From positions 1 to 40,120 of the forward strand of contig CALWKI010000068.1 of assembly GCA_944381235.1 (NCBI GenBank): a stretch of 40,120 bases of DNA, read 5' to 3'. Every line of letters begins with the position of its first letter. Position 1 is the stretch's first letter. The stretch is from an uncultured Clostridia bacterium. GTDB taxonomy: Bacteria; Bacillota; Clostridia; Christensenellales; UBA1242. Shown piece by piece: positions 1 to 8,692 of this stretch. The position numbers and the translations under genes were made by a program. The notes under the pieces are model-generated. The model ran no database searches. It saw only the letters and a list, made by a program, of their open reading frames with translations, and was not told where the DNA came from.

Positions 1-72
1 TTTGTTTGTCTAAAAAATTTAATTTTGGGTAACATTGTTATAGAAAAATAAGTAAATTACTTTAAAATATAA

Positions 73-101
73 TTGACTTAAAAAACATATTCTTGTATAC
101 T
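73..101 (+). promoter_or_regulatory. sigma-A type promoter of secD-secF
   Basis: TTGACT at 73-78 and TATACT at 96-101 are separated by 17 bases. Transcription would begin near base 108, leaving a leader of about 30 bases before the secD start. The leader contains the purine-rich ribosome-binding site AAGGAGAG. Bases 1-72 show no gene. Confidence 0.7.
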
Positions 102-137
102 TAGTTCGTTACAACAAAAGGAGAGAAGGGTAGTATA

Positions 138-1481
138 ATGAGCAAAACTAGGTCGAAAATCAAACTATGTATTGTGGCTGTACTTACCATTATTGGCTTA
201 TTACTCACATTCGTTAGTTTTGTTATACCAACAACCAACACAACCTTTAGAGGTTTTTTTAATGCTATTAACTTTGGTTATGATTTAAACGGCGGTAGAC
301 TTGCTGTTTTTGAGATTGCAGATGATACGTTGTCGAGTTCGGATGTAGATACTTATCTTAATGAAGCTTTACTTAAACTTAGACAGGCGTTTGAAAGTGA
401 GGGCTACAACATAACTCGTCAAGGGGACACCTTAAGGGTTGAGGCATCGGTTTATGACGATCAAAATATGACAAGTCTTCTAGAGCGTGCGGGAAGTAGT
501 TCTGACCTTATGGATCTTATAGGGTCAAGTGAGGGTATTAGTATTAATACAAGTTCATCTGACGCAAACGCTGAAGGCAGTATTACGTCAGAATTTGTAT
601 CGAGGTGCGAGTGGGGGCCAAACACTCAGGGTGCGGGGTATAGAGTTTCCATTATCTTTACCGAGGCTGGACAAGAAATGCTTAGGGAAATGACACAAGA
701 TTTAATTGATAGTGGAAGCGGTAGTATTTATATTTATTTAGACGGTGAAAACTACAATAGTTTAAGCGCTAGTGATATGCTAAGTGCTTTGACTTCTATT
801 GACCTTTATTCAGAAAGTACTGAGGCTGCTGAGAGTTTGTGCGTGCGTGTTAACGCCCTTGCAAAGCCAGTAACTCTTAGAAAAATTGTTGATAATGATG
901 TCACAAGCGGACTTAGTACTGATATTGGTGGTTTTTTTGGAAATATTAAGACTCTTACCATAATTGTTATGTCAGCACTTCTTCTTTTAGCAATTATTTT
1001 CCTGATTGTGAAGTACCGAGTCTTAGGACTTCTTGCTACAATGTGTCTTGGCATTTTCTTGTCGATTTACGCATTTCTTCTTCAATCTATTCCACTTGTT
1101 GTCTTAGACCTTAACGGACTACTTGGTGTAATGTTAGTGTATGCTCTACTTGTAAGTTCTATAGTTGAGATTTTTGAGAGGATTAGGTTTGAGTACAAAC
1201 AAGGTAAGAAGATACCAAACAGTGTTATGAGTGCGTTTAGGAATAAAACTTTAAAAACTCTTGAAAAATATTTGTTTGTAGTAATACTTTGTGCGGTACT
1301 TTATTTAGTTGGTGGCGCTGGGCTAAAATATTTCGCTGTTGCAACATTTATTGGAATGTTTGTCAACTACTTTGTGTTGTTTGTGGCTCTTCGCGGTACG
1401 TGTTATTCGTACATTAACATTAATAGTACACGTAAAACTTTCTACAACCTTAAAAGGGAGGTAGAGAAGAATGAAATCTAA
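138..1481 (+). CDS. secD: Protein translocase subunit SecD, proton-relay aspartate lost
   Basis: SecD is the larger half of the SecDF accessory complex, which uses the proton gradient to pull exported proteins out of the SecYEG channel. At 447 aa this is a normal length for a stand-alone Gram-positive-like SecD. An N-terminal membrane segment (about residues 8-30) is followed by a degenerate family signature (YDLNGGR, usually LDLxGG). A large extracytoplasmic domain comes next, then five membrane segments from about residue 275. The TM4 motif normally read as VDANVLIFERI is VSSIVEIFERI here, so the conserved Asp is Ser340 and the Asn is Ile. The C-terminal loop and TM5-TM6 (GAGLKYFAVATFIG) align well without gaps. 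secF starts 11 bases before the secD stop, so the two are translationally coupled. Identity is firm; whether it pumps protons is doubtful. Confidence 0.93.
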   Translation: MSKTRSKIKLCIVAVLTIIGLLLTFVSFVIPTTNTTFRGFFNAINFGYDLNGGRLAVFEIADDTLSSSDVDTYLNEALLKLRQAFESEGYNITRQGDTLRVEASVYDDQNMTSLLERAGSSSDLMDLIGSSEGISINTSSSDANAEGSITSEFVSRCEWGPNTQGAGYRVSIIFTEAGQEMLREMTQDLIDSGSGSIYIYLDGENYNSLSASDMLSALTSIDLYSESTEAAESLCVRVNALAKPVTLRKIVDNDVTSGLSTDIGGFFGNIKTLTIIVMSALLLLAIIFLIVKYRVLGLLATMCLGIFLSIYAFLLQSIPLVVLDLNGLLGVMLVYALLVSSIVEIFERIRFEYKQGKKIPNSVMSAFRNKTLKTLEKYLFVVILCAVLYLVGGAGLKYFAVATFIGMFVNYFVLFVALRGTCYSYININSTRKTFYNLKREVEKNEI

Positions 1482-2544
1482 TAAGAGAAGAAACGTTGAT
1501 TATACAAGATTTTTTAAACCTTGTTTAATTGTTATTTTTGCTTTAATTTTAATTAGCGCTGTTGTTGTAGGATTATTTGGATTTAATCTCGGGCTGGACT
1601 TCACGGGAGGTACTCAACTAGTTGTTGAATTTACAAACACGAGTATTGAAGCAGAAAACGACGAAGATTTGGCGAACGCTCGCGATGAAGTAGTAAAAAT
1701 TTTAGGTGAGCATAACGTAGATATTAACTCGTTCCAAGTTCAAGGTGCCTATAATTCTAGGAGTTTTGTAATAACATTTGCAAATGTATCTGACGATGTC
1801 TTAAATAGCATAAGGCTTGATATTAATAGAGTCTTAAATGAGGACGACTCAATTACAAGTAGCATTTTAAATACCAGTACCGATTTAACTAGAAACACTA
1901 GTGAGATTGATTCGTTTGTTTTAAGTTCTGAGTTTCTGACCATTGTGTCAACTCTTATATTTGCAGTGACGTTAATTTGTATTTACGCGTGCTTTAGGTT
2001 TAAGGTAGCCGGAGGACTTACAATTCTATTTGGGGCAGTGGTTGATATTTTATTACTGCTAAGTTTCATTATTCTTGCTAGGATTGAGATAAATAGGTAT
2101 ATCTTTACCGTGCTTGCTTTAATTATGGCACTTAGCATTTATGCTAGTGTTAGTATGCTTATTGATATTAAGGACAAGGCACGTGACCCTAATTTGTCAA
2201 CAAAATCTAATGCCGACATTGTTAACTTATCAGTTGAAGAAAGTTGGAAGAAGAGTTTATTTGTATATCTTACCGCGTTTGTTTTGCTTATTATCTGGGG
2301 AATTTTATCAACAACAAATGTTTTATATGTTTTAATTGCTATTATTGCTGGTATTGCGGTTGTATTTGGGACACACATTTTTGTTGCACCTGCATTTTGG
2401 TCGGCTATCCAAAAAACAAAGGAAACATTTACTAAACGAGGCATTATTCGTACTGAAAATACAGGTAAAACGGCTGTAAAGCCTGTCGTGACGACTGAAA
2501 ACAACAAAGACGACGACGCAGAGGTAATTGAGGTTAAAGATTAA
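1471..2544 (+). CDS. secF: Protein translocase subunit SecF, proton-relay residues lost
   Basis: This is the partner of SecD in post-translocational pulling of secreted proteins. The 357-aa protein has an N-terminal membrane segment, the signature LGLDFTGGTQL (about residues 34-44), a small external domain and five further membrane segments. In the TM4 motif, usually SLNDxxVVxDRIRE, the sequence reads SIYASVSMLIDIKD. The conserved Asp is Ala225, the preceding Asn is Tyr, and the family Arg near TM5 aligns with Lys261. The C-terminus carries an unstructured acidic tail. The ATG lies inside the end of secD with GGGAGG upstream. The substitutions match those in SecD, so they look like a co-evolved state rather than sequencing noise. 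Confidence 0.92.
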   Translation: MKSNKRRNVDYTRFFKPCLIVIFALILISAVVVGLFGFNLGLDFTGGTQLVVEFTNTSIEAENDEDLANARDEVVKILGEHNVDINSFQVQGAYNSRSFVITFANVSDDVLNSIRLDINRVLNEDDSITSSILNTSTDLTRNTSEIDSFVLSSEFLTIVSTLIFAVTLICIYACFRFKVAGGLTILFGAVVDILLLLSFIILARIEINRYIFTVLALIMALSIYASVSMLIDIKDKARDPNLSTKSNADIVNLSVEESWKKSLFVYLTAFVLLIIWGILSTTNVLYVLIAIIAGIAVVFGTHIFVAPAFWSAIQKTKETFTKRGIIRTENTGKTAVKPVVTTENNKDDDAEVIEVKD

Positions 2545-2591
2545 TCTTATTAAAAAAAGACAAAAATATTAAATATTTTACAAGAATTCAT

Positions 2592-2621
2592 TTGATTAAT
2601 TTGGATTTTAAGTAATATAAT
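2592..2621 (+). promoter_or_regulatory. Probable promoter of yajC
   Basis: TTGATT at 2592-2597 and TATAAT at 2616-2621 are separated by 18 bases. It lies in the 218-base gap after secF and would give yajC its own transcript with a leader of about 135 bases. Confidence 0.5.
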
Positions 2622-2762
2622 TATGTTATCAATGTAGTTTTAAATAGATAAATTCTTATTTTAAAACAACAACTTAATCAAAATGGAACACATTGGCAAA
2701 GAAATTGGTATTTTAGAAGATTTTATTTTGCTTTAAATGAGTGTAAATAAGGAGAGAAAAAT

Positions 2763-3311
2763 ATGTTTAGTTTATTATGTGAGGGGTCAGGAAGTGGAAA
2801 TCTTGGTTGGACGATAGCACTTATTGTGCTTATTGTTCTTATGGTAATTTATCTTATCTTTGGGACAATTAATAGGAAGAAACAACAAGAAGAGGCAATG
2901 AAAATGCTTAACGACTTAAAAGTAGGAGATAAGGTTGTTACAAATGCTGGTGTTTATGGCGAAATTGTATCCCAAAAAGAGACAAATATGGGCAAAATTG
3001 TCGTTCTAAAGACTGGTGAAGAGGGTGGTAAGGCAAGTTTTATTACAATAAACGCAAGTGTAATACTTGGCATTGACCAAAAGGAAGACCTTATTCTTGA
3101 CGAACAGGGTAATGTTATTGAGCCTGAAGCAGCCAAAGAACAAGTTATGAAAAAGACTGCTAGTGACGAAAAGAAAGATACAAAAGATGCGTCCCAAGAA
3201 AACATAGACGCTAAAGATCAAGAAGATTCAAATAAAGCGAACGAAGAAGAAAAGAAAGTAGAGGGTTTAGCGGACCGTGTTCGAAAGAAGACAAGAAAGA
3301 AAGATAAATAG
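2763..3311 (+). CDS. yajC: Preprotein translocase subunit YajC with long charged tail
   Basis: YajC is a small membrane protein that associates with SecDF. A single membrane segment (about residues 15-36) is followed by the conserved cytosolic core (KVGDKVVTNAGVYGEIV, about residues 52-68). The family is usually about 90-120 aa; this one is 182 aa because of a lysine- and glutamate-rich C-terminal extension of about 70 residues that ends in a very basic stretch. The start ATG has GGAGAG 6 bases upstream. It follows secF, inverse to the common yajC-secD-secF order, and is closed by a strong terminator. Confidence 0.9.
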   Translation: MFSLLCEGSGSGNLGWTIALIVLIVLMVIYLIFGTINRKKQQEEAMKMLNDLKVGDKVVTNAGVYGEIVSQKETNMGKIVVLKTGEEGGKASFITINASVILGIDQKEDLILDEQGNVIEPEAAKEQVMKKTASDEKKDTKDASQENIDAKDQEDSNKANEEEKKVEGLADRVRKKTRKKDK

Positions 3312-3362
3312 AACATGAGTTTTACAAAGTCCGTGCGTATTTTAAATTTATAAAATAAAACT

Positions 3363-3396
3363 AAAAATGCCTAACAAAAAAAGTTAGGCATTTTTG
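3363..3396 (+). terminator. Intrinsic terminator after yajC
   Basis: The 13-base stem AAAAATGCCTAAC / GTTAGGCATTTTT (3363-3375 with 3383-3395) has a 7-base A loop. The A/T-rich base of the stem supplies a U tract, so it could work in both directions. Confidence 0.85.
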
Positions 3397-3640
3397 TCGT
3401 TACAACTATTTAGAGTTTACTATGAATTAAAATTTTTAATTTCTGGTGCTAATGTTTAAAGCATAGATATAATAATTTTACAGGTTTAAACCTAAATTCA
3501 AATTTGATTTTAAACTTTGATTAGAATATAAAAAAACTACTCCTAATATTATAAATGAATAAGTTTTTATGCATATTTTTTCTTTTTCTCTCATAGGTTG
3601 TACTAGTATATTTTTTATAAAAAAGGAGAGATAAAAAGTA
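3397..3640. other. AT-rich intergenic stretch with a 12-bp palindrome
   Basis: There is no gene between the yajC terminator and the next start. A perfect palindrome AGGTTTAAACCT lies at 3482-3493 and could be a protein-binding site; nothing else supports that. No convincing paired promoter elements were found. Confidence 0.35.
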
Positions 3641-4033
3641 ATGAATAGAGCATTAAGTGAAAACAAAAAAACTAGCATAATGAATGTCGCAAAAGGTGTG
3701 CTTCTTGCTGTTTGTTTAACTGTTGTGCTTGTACTAATACTAGCGGTAGTTTATAAATTTGTTGACTTAAGTGATTCGGTAATAAAAATTATTAATCAAA
3801 TAATTAAAGTTGTAAGTATAGGATTTGGCGTCTTTATATGTTTAAAGAAAGATAAAAGTAAAGGTATGCTTAAGGGTAGTATAATTGGTAGTGTATATAT
3901 GCTTGTGTCTTTTCTTGTTTTTAGCATTCTCGTATCAACATTTAATTTTTCAATAACAATACTCTATGATATGATTTTTGGCGCACTTCTAGGGCTTATT
4001 TTTGGAGTTATTTTTGTAAACTTTAGAAAATGA
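3641..4033 (+). CDS. TIGR04086-type four-helix membrane protein
   Basis: The 130-aa integral membrane protein has four predicted helices (about residues 16-38, 45-65, 75-98 and 103-125) and a basic loop KKDKSKG between the second and third. Length, topology, the GxxxG-containing last helix and position between yajC and recJ match the TIGR04086 family, which is common beside yajC and secDF in Clostridia. Its function is unknown in all members I know of; a link to export is suggested only by context. AAGGAGAG stands 9 bases before the ATG. Confidence 0.75.
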   Translation: MNRALSENKKTSIMNVAKGVLLAVCLTVVLVLILAVVYKFVDLSDSVIKIINQIIKVVSIGFGVFICLKKDKSKGMLKGSIIGSVYMLVSFLVFSILVSTFNFSITILYDMIFGALLGLIFGVIFVNFRK

Positions 4034-4312
4034 ATTTGTAGTTTATAGGATAATTAAGATAATATTTATACTTTTAATTTTTGACTAAAATTAGAATTTT
4101 AGAGTTTTAATAAAAAAAGAAATTCACTCATTTTTTCAGAACTGGCAATAGGATAAGACTATAAAAATCAATGGGTGGTGCAAGGGAAAAGCTTTAAAAA
4201 TGTTTATGATAATAAAAATTTCGTTTTCAAAAAATAAATATTTTTATTACAGAACAAAAAAATTTAGGAGTATTTAGAATTAAGTTTTTGACTAAGCCTT
4301 ATTCTATATTAA
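4034..4312. other. AT-rich intergenic stretch before recJ promoter
   Basis: No open frame or RNA gene is recognisable. An inverted repeat CTAAAATT-AG-AATTTTAG at 4085-4102 could be a weak terminator for the upstream gene, but it is not followed by a T run. Confidence 0.4.
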
Positions 4313-4341
4313 TTGCAAATTTAGTTCTTTTATGTTATAAT
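4313..4341 (+). promoter_or_regulatory. Promoter of recJ
   Basis: TTGCAA (4313-4318) and a perfect TATAAT (4336-4341) are 17 bases apart. The predicted transcript start, near 4348, falls on the first possible ATG, so recJ mRNA would have almost no leader. This bears on the unusual start of recJ. Confidence 0.65.
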
Positions 4342-4497
4342 TTACTTATGGACGCTGATGAAATTTAAAAAAAATATAATATAGATAAGATTGTAGTTGA
4401 TATTTTAATTAGACGAGGAATTGATAGCGAGGAGAGACTAAACGAATTTTTAAATCCCAAAGACAATAGTTTTTATGACCCATTTCTTCTTAAAGAT

Positions 4498-6714
4498 ATG
4501 GACAGGCTAGTTAAAAGAGTAAAAGAGGCCGTTGACAATAAAGAAAAAGTTTTAATTTTTGGAGATTATGATGTCGATGGGGTGAGTGCGACGGCAATCT
4601 TGATTAAATACTTTTCTTCGATTGGTTTTTATGTTGATTATTTTTTACCAAATAGATACACTGATGGTTATGGCTTGACAGTTGAAACTTTAAAAACTGT
4701 TAAAGCAAAATATAATCCAGATCTCATAATTACTGTTGATTGCGGAATATCTTGTTATAATGAGGTTGAATTTGCAAAGGAAATTGGCATTGATATTATA
4801 ATTACCGATCACCATGACATACCAAGTGTTGTGCCAGACACAATTATTGTAAACCCTAAACTAGATGGTCAAGATTATCCATTTAAATATTTATGTGGGA
4901 CAGGTGTTGCTTTTAAGATTGTTCAGGGACTAGCAGGTATAGAGGTTGCAAAAAATTACTTAGGTATTGCCTCAGTTGCAACGATTGCCGATATTGTACC
5001 TCTATTAGACGAAAACAGGGCCATTGTAAAATTAGGGATGCAAGACTATGAAAACAATTTGCCTCTTGGTGTTAAAATGCTTTTTAAGGACTTAAATTTA
5101 CCATATAATTCGTCTTCAACTGACATTGCCTTTAAACTAGCACCAAAAATAAATGCGGCGGGAAGAATGGGGGACGCTAGCGTTGCACTTATGCTTTATA
5201 TAAAAAATGATAAGATACAACTCAAAAATACCATTGAAAGTATTACGAATATGAATGCCGAGCGTCAAGCACTTTGCAGTAAAGTATATGATGACGCAAT
5301 AGAGCGACTTGAAAAAATTAACCTTTCAAATTACAATTCTATTGTGCTATATAGTCCAGAGTGGGACAGTGGTATACTTGGAATTGTTGCGGCGCGCATT
5401 GCAAACGAGTTTAATAGACCAACAATACTATTTTCAGAAGTAGAAGGATTTTTAAAGGGAAGTGCAAGGAGTGTAAATGATATTGATATTTATAAAGCAA
5501 TTTCAAGTCTAGATGAAAATATTTTGGAAACCTTTGGTGGACATAAAATGGCAGCAGGACTAACTATCAAAAAGGAAAACTTTAATAAGTTTTTAACAAA
5601 ATTGAACACCTTTTTATCAAATCATTATTCACCAAAAGACTTTTTACCAACAACTTATTTTGATGTAAGCCTAAAGCCATGTGAGATAAATACAAATTTA
5701 CTCAACTCTCTTGAGGTTTTAGAGCCTTGTGGATGTGATAATCCAAAGCCAGTTTTTAACATTATGTTAGATGAAAATACAACTTTTTCTACAATGCCTA
5801 GACACGTTTCTCATGTGACTATGCTTTCTCAGGGGCTCAATATTATTGCGTTCAATTCATATAAATACTTGCCAATCTTGCGTCAAACAAAAAGCGTTGA
5901 AGTTCAAGTAGAACTTCAAAAAAGTGAATATCGCGGGCAAAAAATGATAAAGGGTATTGCAAAAAATATTTCAACAGGCGTTATTTCAAAATTAAGAGAC
6001 AATGATTATTTAAGAGGAGTGTACTTAAAACAACTTTTCTACAATAACGAAAAACATAAAAAATTCTATGTTTATAGCAAAAATGAATTAAAAAAACTTT
6101 TAAATGAGGCGGAAAAAGACCTTTTTGGCTGGCTTTTTGTGTGTAATAGTTTTGAGTCTTATAAGGAATTTTGTTCGCTTGGTTTAAGTAAAAATATCCA
6201 GCACTATATGTTTGAAATTATTCAAAAAAGTGGGATTAACAGTGTAGTTGTGTCTCCACTTGACACGCATAATTTTGGAGCATACAAAAAAATTGTGTAT
6301 TTAGATATGGTCTTAAACGAGGGGTATGTAGGTTTTGTTAACTTAAACACAAACGCCTTGTTATATCTTCCAAGTGACAAAATGGTTGACAGTAAACTTT
6401 TTTCTAGTTTATCTGTTGAAAGAGGTGTTTTTGGTAAGGTTTTTAAACTAATTAGCGACTTTACATCAAAACAACTTAGTTTTTTAAATGAAATTGACCT
6501 ATATAAGCATATAAATTTAGTCGAAAGAAAACTTAGTTTTTCACAATTTATTTTTTGTCTTTATGTCTTTATAGAACTAGGAATCTTTGAACTTGTATTA
6601 GAACTAGGTTTCTTGTCTATTAAGGAAAATAAAAAGGTTGTATCGAGTCTTAATGCTTCAAAGTTTTATAATAGGGTTATTTTTATAAAAAAGACGATGA
6701 GTGAGAAAAAGTAA
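4498..6714 (+). CDS. recJ: Single-stranded-DNA exonuclease RecJ (5' end disrupted)
   Basis: RecJ degrades single-stranded DNA 5' to 3' in recombination and mismatch repair. DHH-family motifs are present: DYDVDG (about residues 23-28 of this frame), VDCGIS, TDHHDIP and NAAGRMG. The DHHA1 motif GGHKMAAG and a C-terminal OB-like region follow. The intact open frame begins at ATG 4498, but the same frame is open back to 4369. That extension encodes the family's N-terminal region (RRGIDSEERLNEFLNP, then DPFLLKD), with no ATG, GTG or TTG start. Just upstream, ATG 4348 reads six codons into an in-frame TAA at 4366, while ATG 4358 is one base out of phase across a run of eight A (4367-4374). Nine A would give MKFKKKYNIDKIV and a complete 784-residue protein. 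So 4498 is probably not the true start. No good ribosome-binding site precedes any candidate. Confidence 0.9.
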   Translation: MDRLVKRVKEAVDNKEKVLIFGDYDVDGVSATAILIKYFSSIGFYVDYFLPNRYTDGYGLTVETLKTVKAKYNPDLIITVDCGISCYNEVEFAKEIGIDIIITDHHDIPSVVPDTIIVNPKLDGQDYPFKYLCGTGVAFKIVQGLAGIEVAKNYLGIASVATIADIVPLLDENRAIVKLGMQDYENNLPLGVKMLFKDLNLPYNSSSTDIAFKLAPKINAAGRMGDASVALMLYIKNDKIQLKNTIESITNMNAERQALCSKVYDDAIERLEKINLSNYNSIVLYSPEWDSGILGIVAARIANEFNRPTILFSEVEGFLKGSARSVNDIDIYKAISSLDENILETFGGHKMAAGLTIKKENFNKFLTKLNTFLSNHYSPKDFLPTTYFDVSLKPCEINTNLLNSLEVLEPCGCDNPKPVFNIMLDENTTFSTMPRHVSHVTMLSQGLNIIAFNSYKYLPILRQTKSVEVQVELQKSEYRGQKMIKGIAKNISTGVISKLRDNDYLRGVYLKQLFYNNEKHKKFYVYSKNELKKLLNEAEKDLFGWLFVCNSFESYKEFCSLGLSKNIQHYMFEIIQKSGINSVVVSPLDTHNFGAYKKIVYLDMVLNEGYVGFVNLNTNALLYLPSDKMVDSKLFSSLSVERGVFGKVFKLISDFTSKQLSFLNEIDLYKHINLVERKLSFSQFIFCLYVFIELGIFELVLELGFLSIKENKKVVSSLNASKFYNRVIFIKKTMSEKK

Positions 6715-6732
6715 AATTGGGATAGTTTTTGC

Positions 6733-6761
6733 TTGCCAACAAATTTTAAATAGTATAGAAT
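6733..6761 (+). promoter_or_regulatory. Promoter of the rubrerythrin gene
   Basis: TTGCCA (6733-6738) and TAGAAT (6756-6761) are 17 bases apart, placing the transcript start near 6768, only about 12 bases before the ATG. The ribosome-binding site CGGAGGT sits in a short possible hairpin ACCT-CGG-AGGT (6764-6774). Confidence 0.6.
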
Positions 6762-6779
6762 AAACCTCGGAGGTAAATT

Positions 6780-7313
6780 ATGGAACTAAAAGGAAGTCAA
6801 ACAGAAAAGAATTTGTGGGCAGCGTTTGCCGGTGAATCTCAAGCGAGAAATAAGTATACTTTCTTTGCAAGTCGTGCAAAAAAAGATGGGTATGAGCAAA
6901 TTGCTGAGGTGTTTACAAAAACTGCAGATAATGAAAAGGAACATGCTAAACTTTGGCTTAAAGCACTTAGTGGTATAAATGATACTGCAAGCAATCTTGA
7001 GGATGCCGCAAGTGGCGAAAATTATGAATGGACAGATATGTATAAACAATTTGCCAAGACTGCAAGAGAAGAAGGCTTTAATGAAATTGCAGACCAGTTT
7101 GAAGGCGTTGCAAAAATTGAAAAGCACCATGAAGAAAGATTTAAAGCACTTCTTAAGAATGTTAAGGAAAACAAAGTTTTCTCAAAGGCAAAAAAGGTTG
7201 TTTGGGAATGCAGAAACTGTGGACATAGGGTAGAAGGGGATAAGGCTCCTGATATTTGCCCAGTTTGTAAACATCCAATGAGTTATTTCCAAATTCTTTC
7301 TGAAGAGTTTTAA
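6780..7313 (+). CDS. rbr: Rubrerythrin
   Basis: Rubrerythrin is a cytosolic peroxidase that reduces hydrogen peroxide with a di-iron centre fed by a rubredoxin-type iron site; it is typical of strict anaerobes. The ferritin-like domain (residues about 1-135) has the iron-binding glutamates and histidines in [19 protein letters not shown] and [10 protein letters not shown]. The C-terminal domain has ECRNCG and CPVCKHP, giving the four rubredoxin cysteines. At 177 aa it is slightly shorter than the usual 190 aa. It is a single-gene unit with its own promoter and terminator, and the start has a strong ribosome-binding site 5 bases upstream. Confidence 0.95.
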   Translation: MELKGSQTEKNLWAAFAGESQARNKYTFFASRAKKDGYEQIAEVFTKTADNEKEHAKLWLKALSGINDTASNLEDAASGENYEWTDMYKQFAKTAREEGFNEIADQFEGVAKIEKHHEERFKALLKNVKENKVFSKAKKVVWECRNCGHRVEGDKAPDICPVCKHPMSYFQILSEEF

Positions 7314-7354
7314 TTAAATTTTAAAACAAGATATTTAGATAAAAATTTTTATAC

Positions 7355-7438
7355 AAAAAAAGGATAGTGTGAATGAAATGTTTATCTCGGTTGTTGAGAA
7401 GACTATTTTAGGACTGCTATCCTTTTTTATTTTTTTAA
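7355..7438 (+). terminator. Long-loop terminator or small RNA 3' end after rbr
   Basis: AAAAAAGGATAG (7356-7367) is exactly complementary to CTATCCTTTTTT (7417-7428), followed by more T. The loop is 49 bases, much longer than usual, and holds a possible inner TCTC/GAGA stem. The mirrored A and T tracts allow termination from both sides, which suits the convergent gene at 7515. Confidence 0.55.
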
Positions 7439-7514
7439 CTAATTTAACTTAGTTTTTAAGTTGTTGATTGGGAAAATATAGTTCAAGAGTGTTAGATTAT
7501 GAATTAAAGTATAA

Positions 7515-8423
7515 TTATTTTTCAAACTTTTCGTCAGATGTGTCTTTTTTAGAATTATTGTCATTTATATATTCATAATCGCGCTTTGAGAGAAGTTTTC
7601 CCCTAAGCATTTTTTCTTGTAAATAAGACTTGTTCTTGTTTGAGTACATTAAAAATCTTTTTAAATTTAAATTTGCGAGCGTCCAGTCATATGTGTTTAT
7701 ACTAGATAATTTTACAGCGTTTAAGTGGAAAAAATATTTTTCTAGATAAAAATTTCTCTTTATTTCTTTTTGTTCGTTACTAAGGTTTTTTGCCTTATAT
7801 GCCTCTCTATTTAATGTATCATTTAATAGGTAAACATACATTTTTTCTTCTTTTAGATAATTTTCTTCTCTATGTCTATCAAAATTTGCAAGCATCTTTA
7901 TTGCTTTTTGTAAATCAACATTTTTTTCTTTCATTATAAATTTAACGTTTGATAATAAACCTTGTTTATCACAAGATTTGAAAAATTCCTTTTCTATTAG
8001 GCTTATTATTTTTTTATCGTCTTTTGTCGTGCTCTTTTCTTTTAAATCATTAAACTTATTAATGTAGTGAAGAAGGCTTTTATAATCTTTTACACATTGA
8101 TTTACATGTGTTGTATATAAGTTCCATTTCAAATTGTCAGGTTTATCTATACTATCAGAATAATCAGGCTGAAGATAATTGAGTAAATCTGTGTTTTTTT
8201 GTTTTACACAAAAATCAATAACCTCATCTAAACTAAGCCCCCATGTATCTAGTGCTTGTCCATCATAAGCCCTTATTATCGTTGGACAAATCTGGTAGAT
8301 AGGGAGTTCCGCATCAAGACTAATCCTTTTGTTTTGCTTTATTTCTTCTTCCATTTCAAAGTCAGATTTTTTATATATTCCTTTAGAATTTGTAACTCTG
8401 TATCTAACTTGTGTTTCTTCCAT
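7515..8423 (-). CDS. Unknown cytosolic protein divergent from the A-F array
   Basis: I do not recognise this 302-aa protein. It has no signal peptide or membrane segment and is rich in Lys, Glu and Asn, mostly helical in appearance. An N-terminal part (about residues 38-70) contains LPIYQICPTIIRAYDGQALD and a tryptophan-leucine segment, and the C-terminal tail is strongly charged. No catalytic motif stands out; one DRHREEN string near residue 182 is probably chance. AGGAGT stands 6 bases before the ATG, and a good promoter lies at 8467-8494. It is the only minus-strand gene in the window and is divergent from six paralogous unknown genes, so a functional link is possible but unproven. Confidence 0.75.
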   Translation of the reverse strand: MEETQVRYRVTNSKGIYKKSDFEMEEEIKQNKRISLDAELPIYQICPTIIRAYDGQALDTWGLSLDEVIDFCVKQKNTDLLNYLQPDYSDSIDKPDNLKWNLYTTHVNQCVKDYKSLLHYINKFNDLKEKSTTKDDKKIISLIEKEFFKSCDKQGLLSNVKFIMKEKNVDLQKAIKMLANFDRHREENYLKEEKMYVYLLNDTLNREAYKAKNLSNEQKEIKRNFYLEKYFFHLNAVKLSSINTYDWTLANLNLKRFLMYSNKNKSYLQEKMLRGKLLSKRDYEYINDNNSKKDTSDEKFEK

Positions 8424-8466
8424 TCTTACTCCTGAAAAACATTTACAAATTAATTTACTTAATTAA

Positions 8467-8494
8467 ATTATATATACATTTGAAAATAAGTCAA
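8467..8494 (-). promoter_or_regulatory. Minus-strand promoter of the 7515-8423 gene
   Basis: Read on the minus strand, TTGACT (8494-8489) and TATAAT (8472-8467) are 16 bases apart. The transcript would start near 8460, giving a leader of about 37 bases. Confidence 0.6.
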
Positions 8495-8663
8495 TAATGT
8501 TAATTTATTTGTATGACTAAAATTAATTTTATTTATATAATAAACGAATAAGAAAACAGGCGTTTACATTATATTTTAGTTAATAATTAAGTCATATTTG
8601 CTATTTCATAGTAAAAGTTACAAAATCCTTAAATGTTTATGCAAAACAAACAAAAATTGACTA

Positions 8664-8692
8664 TTGAAAAATGGCAAAAACAATGGTAAAAT
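8664..8692 (+). promoter_or_regulatory. Promoter of the six-gene array
   Basis: TTGAAA (8664-8669) and TAAAAT (8687-8692) are 17 bases apart, with TG at 8684-8685 giving an extended -10. It lies directly before gene A. About 170 bases separate it from the divergent minus-strand promoter, room enough for shared regulation; no operator palindrome was identified. Confidence 0.6.

Noticed and set aside
3482..3493. Palindrome AGGTTTAAACCT as an operator
   Set aside because: One AT-rich 12-mer without adjacent promoter elements is not enough; kept only as a note in the intergenic entry.
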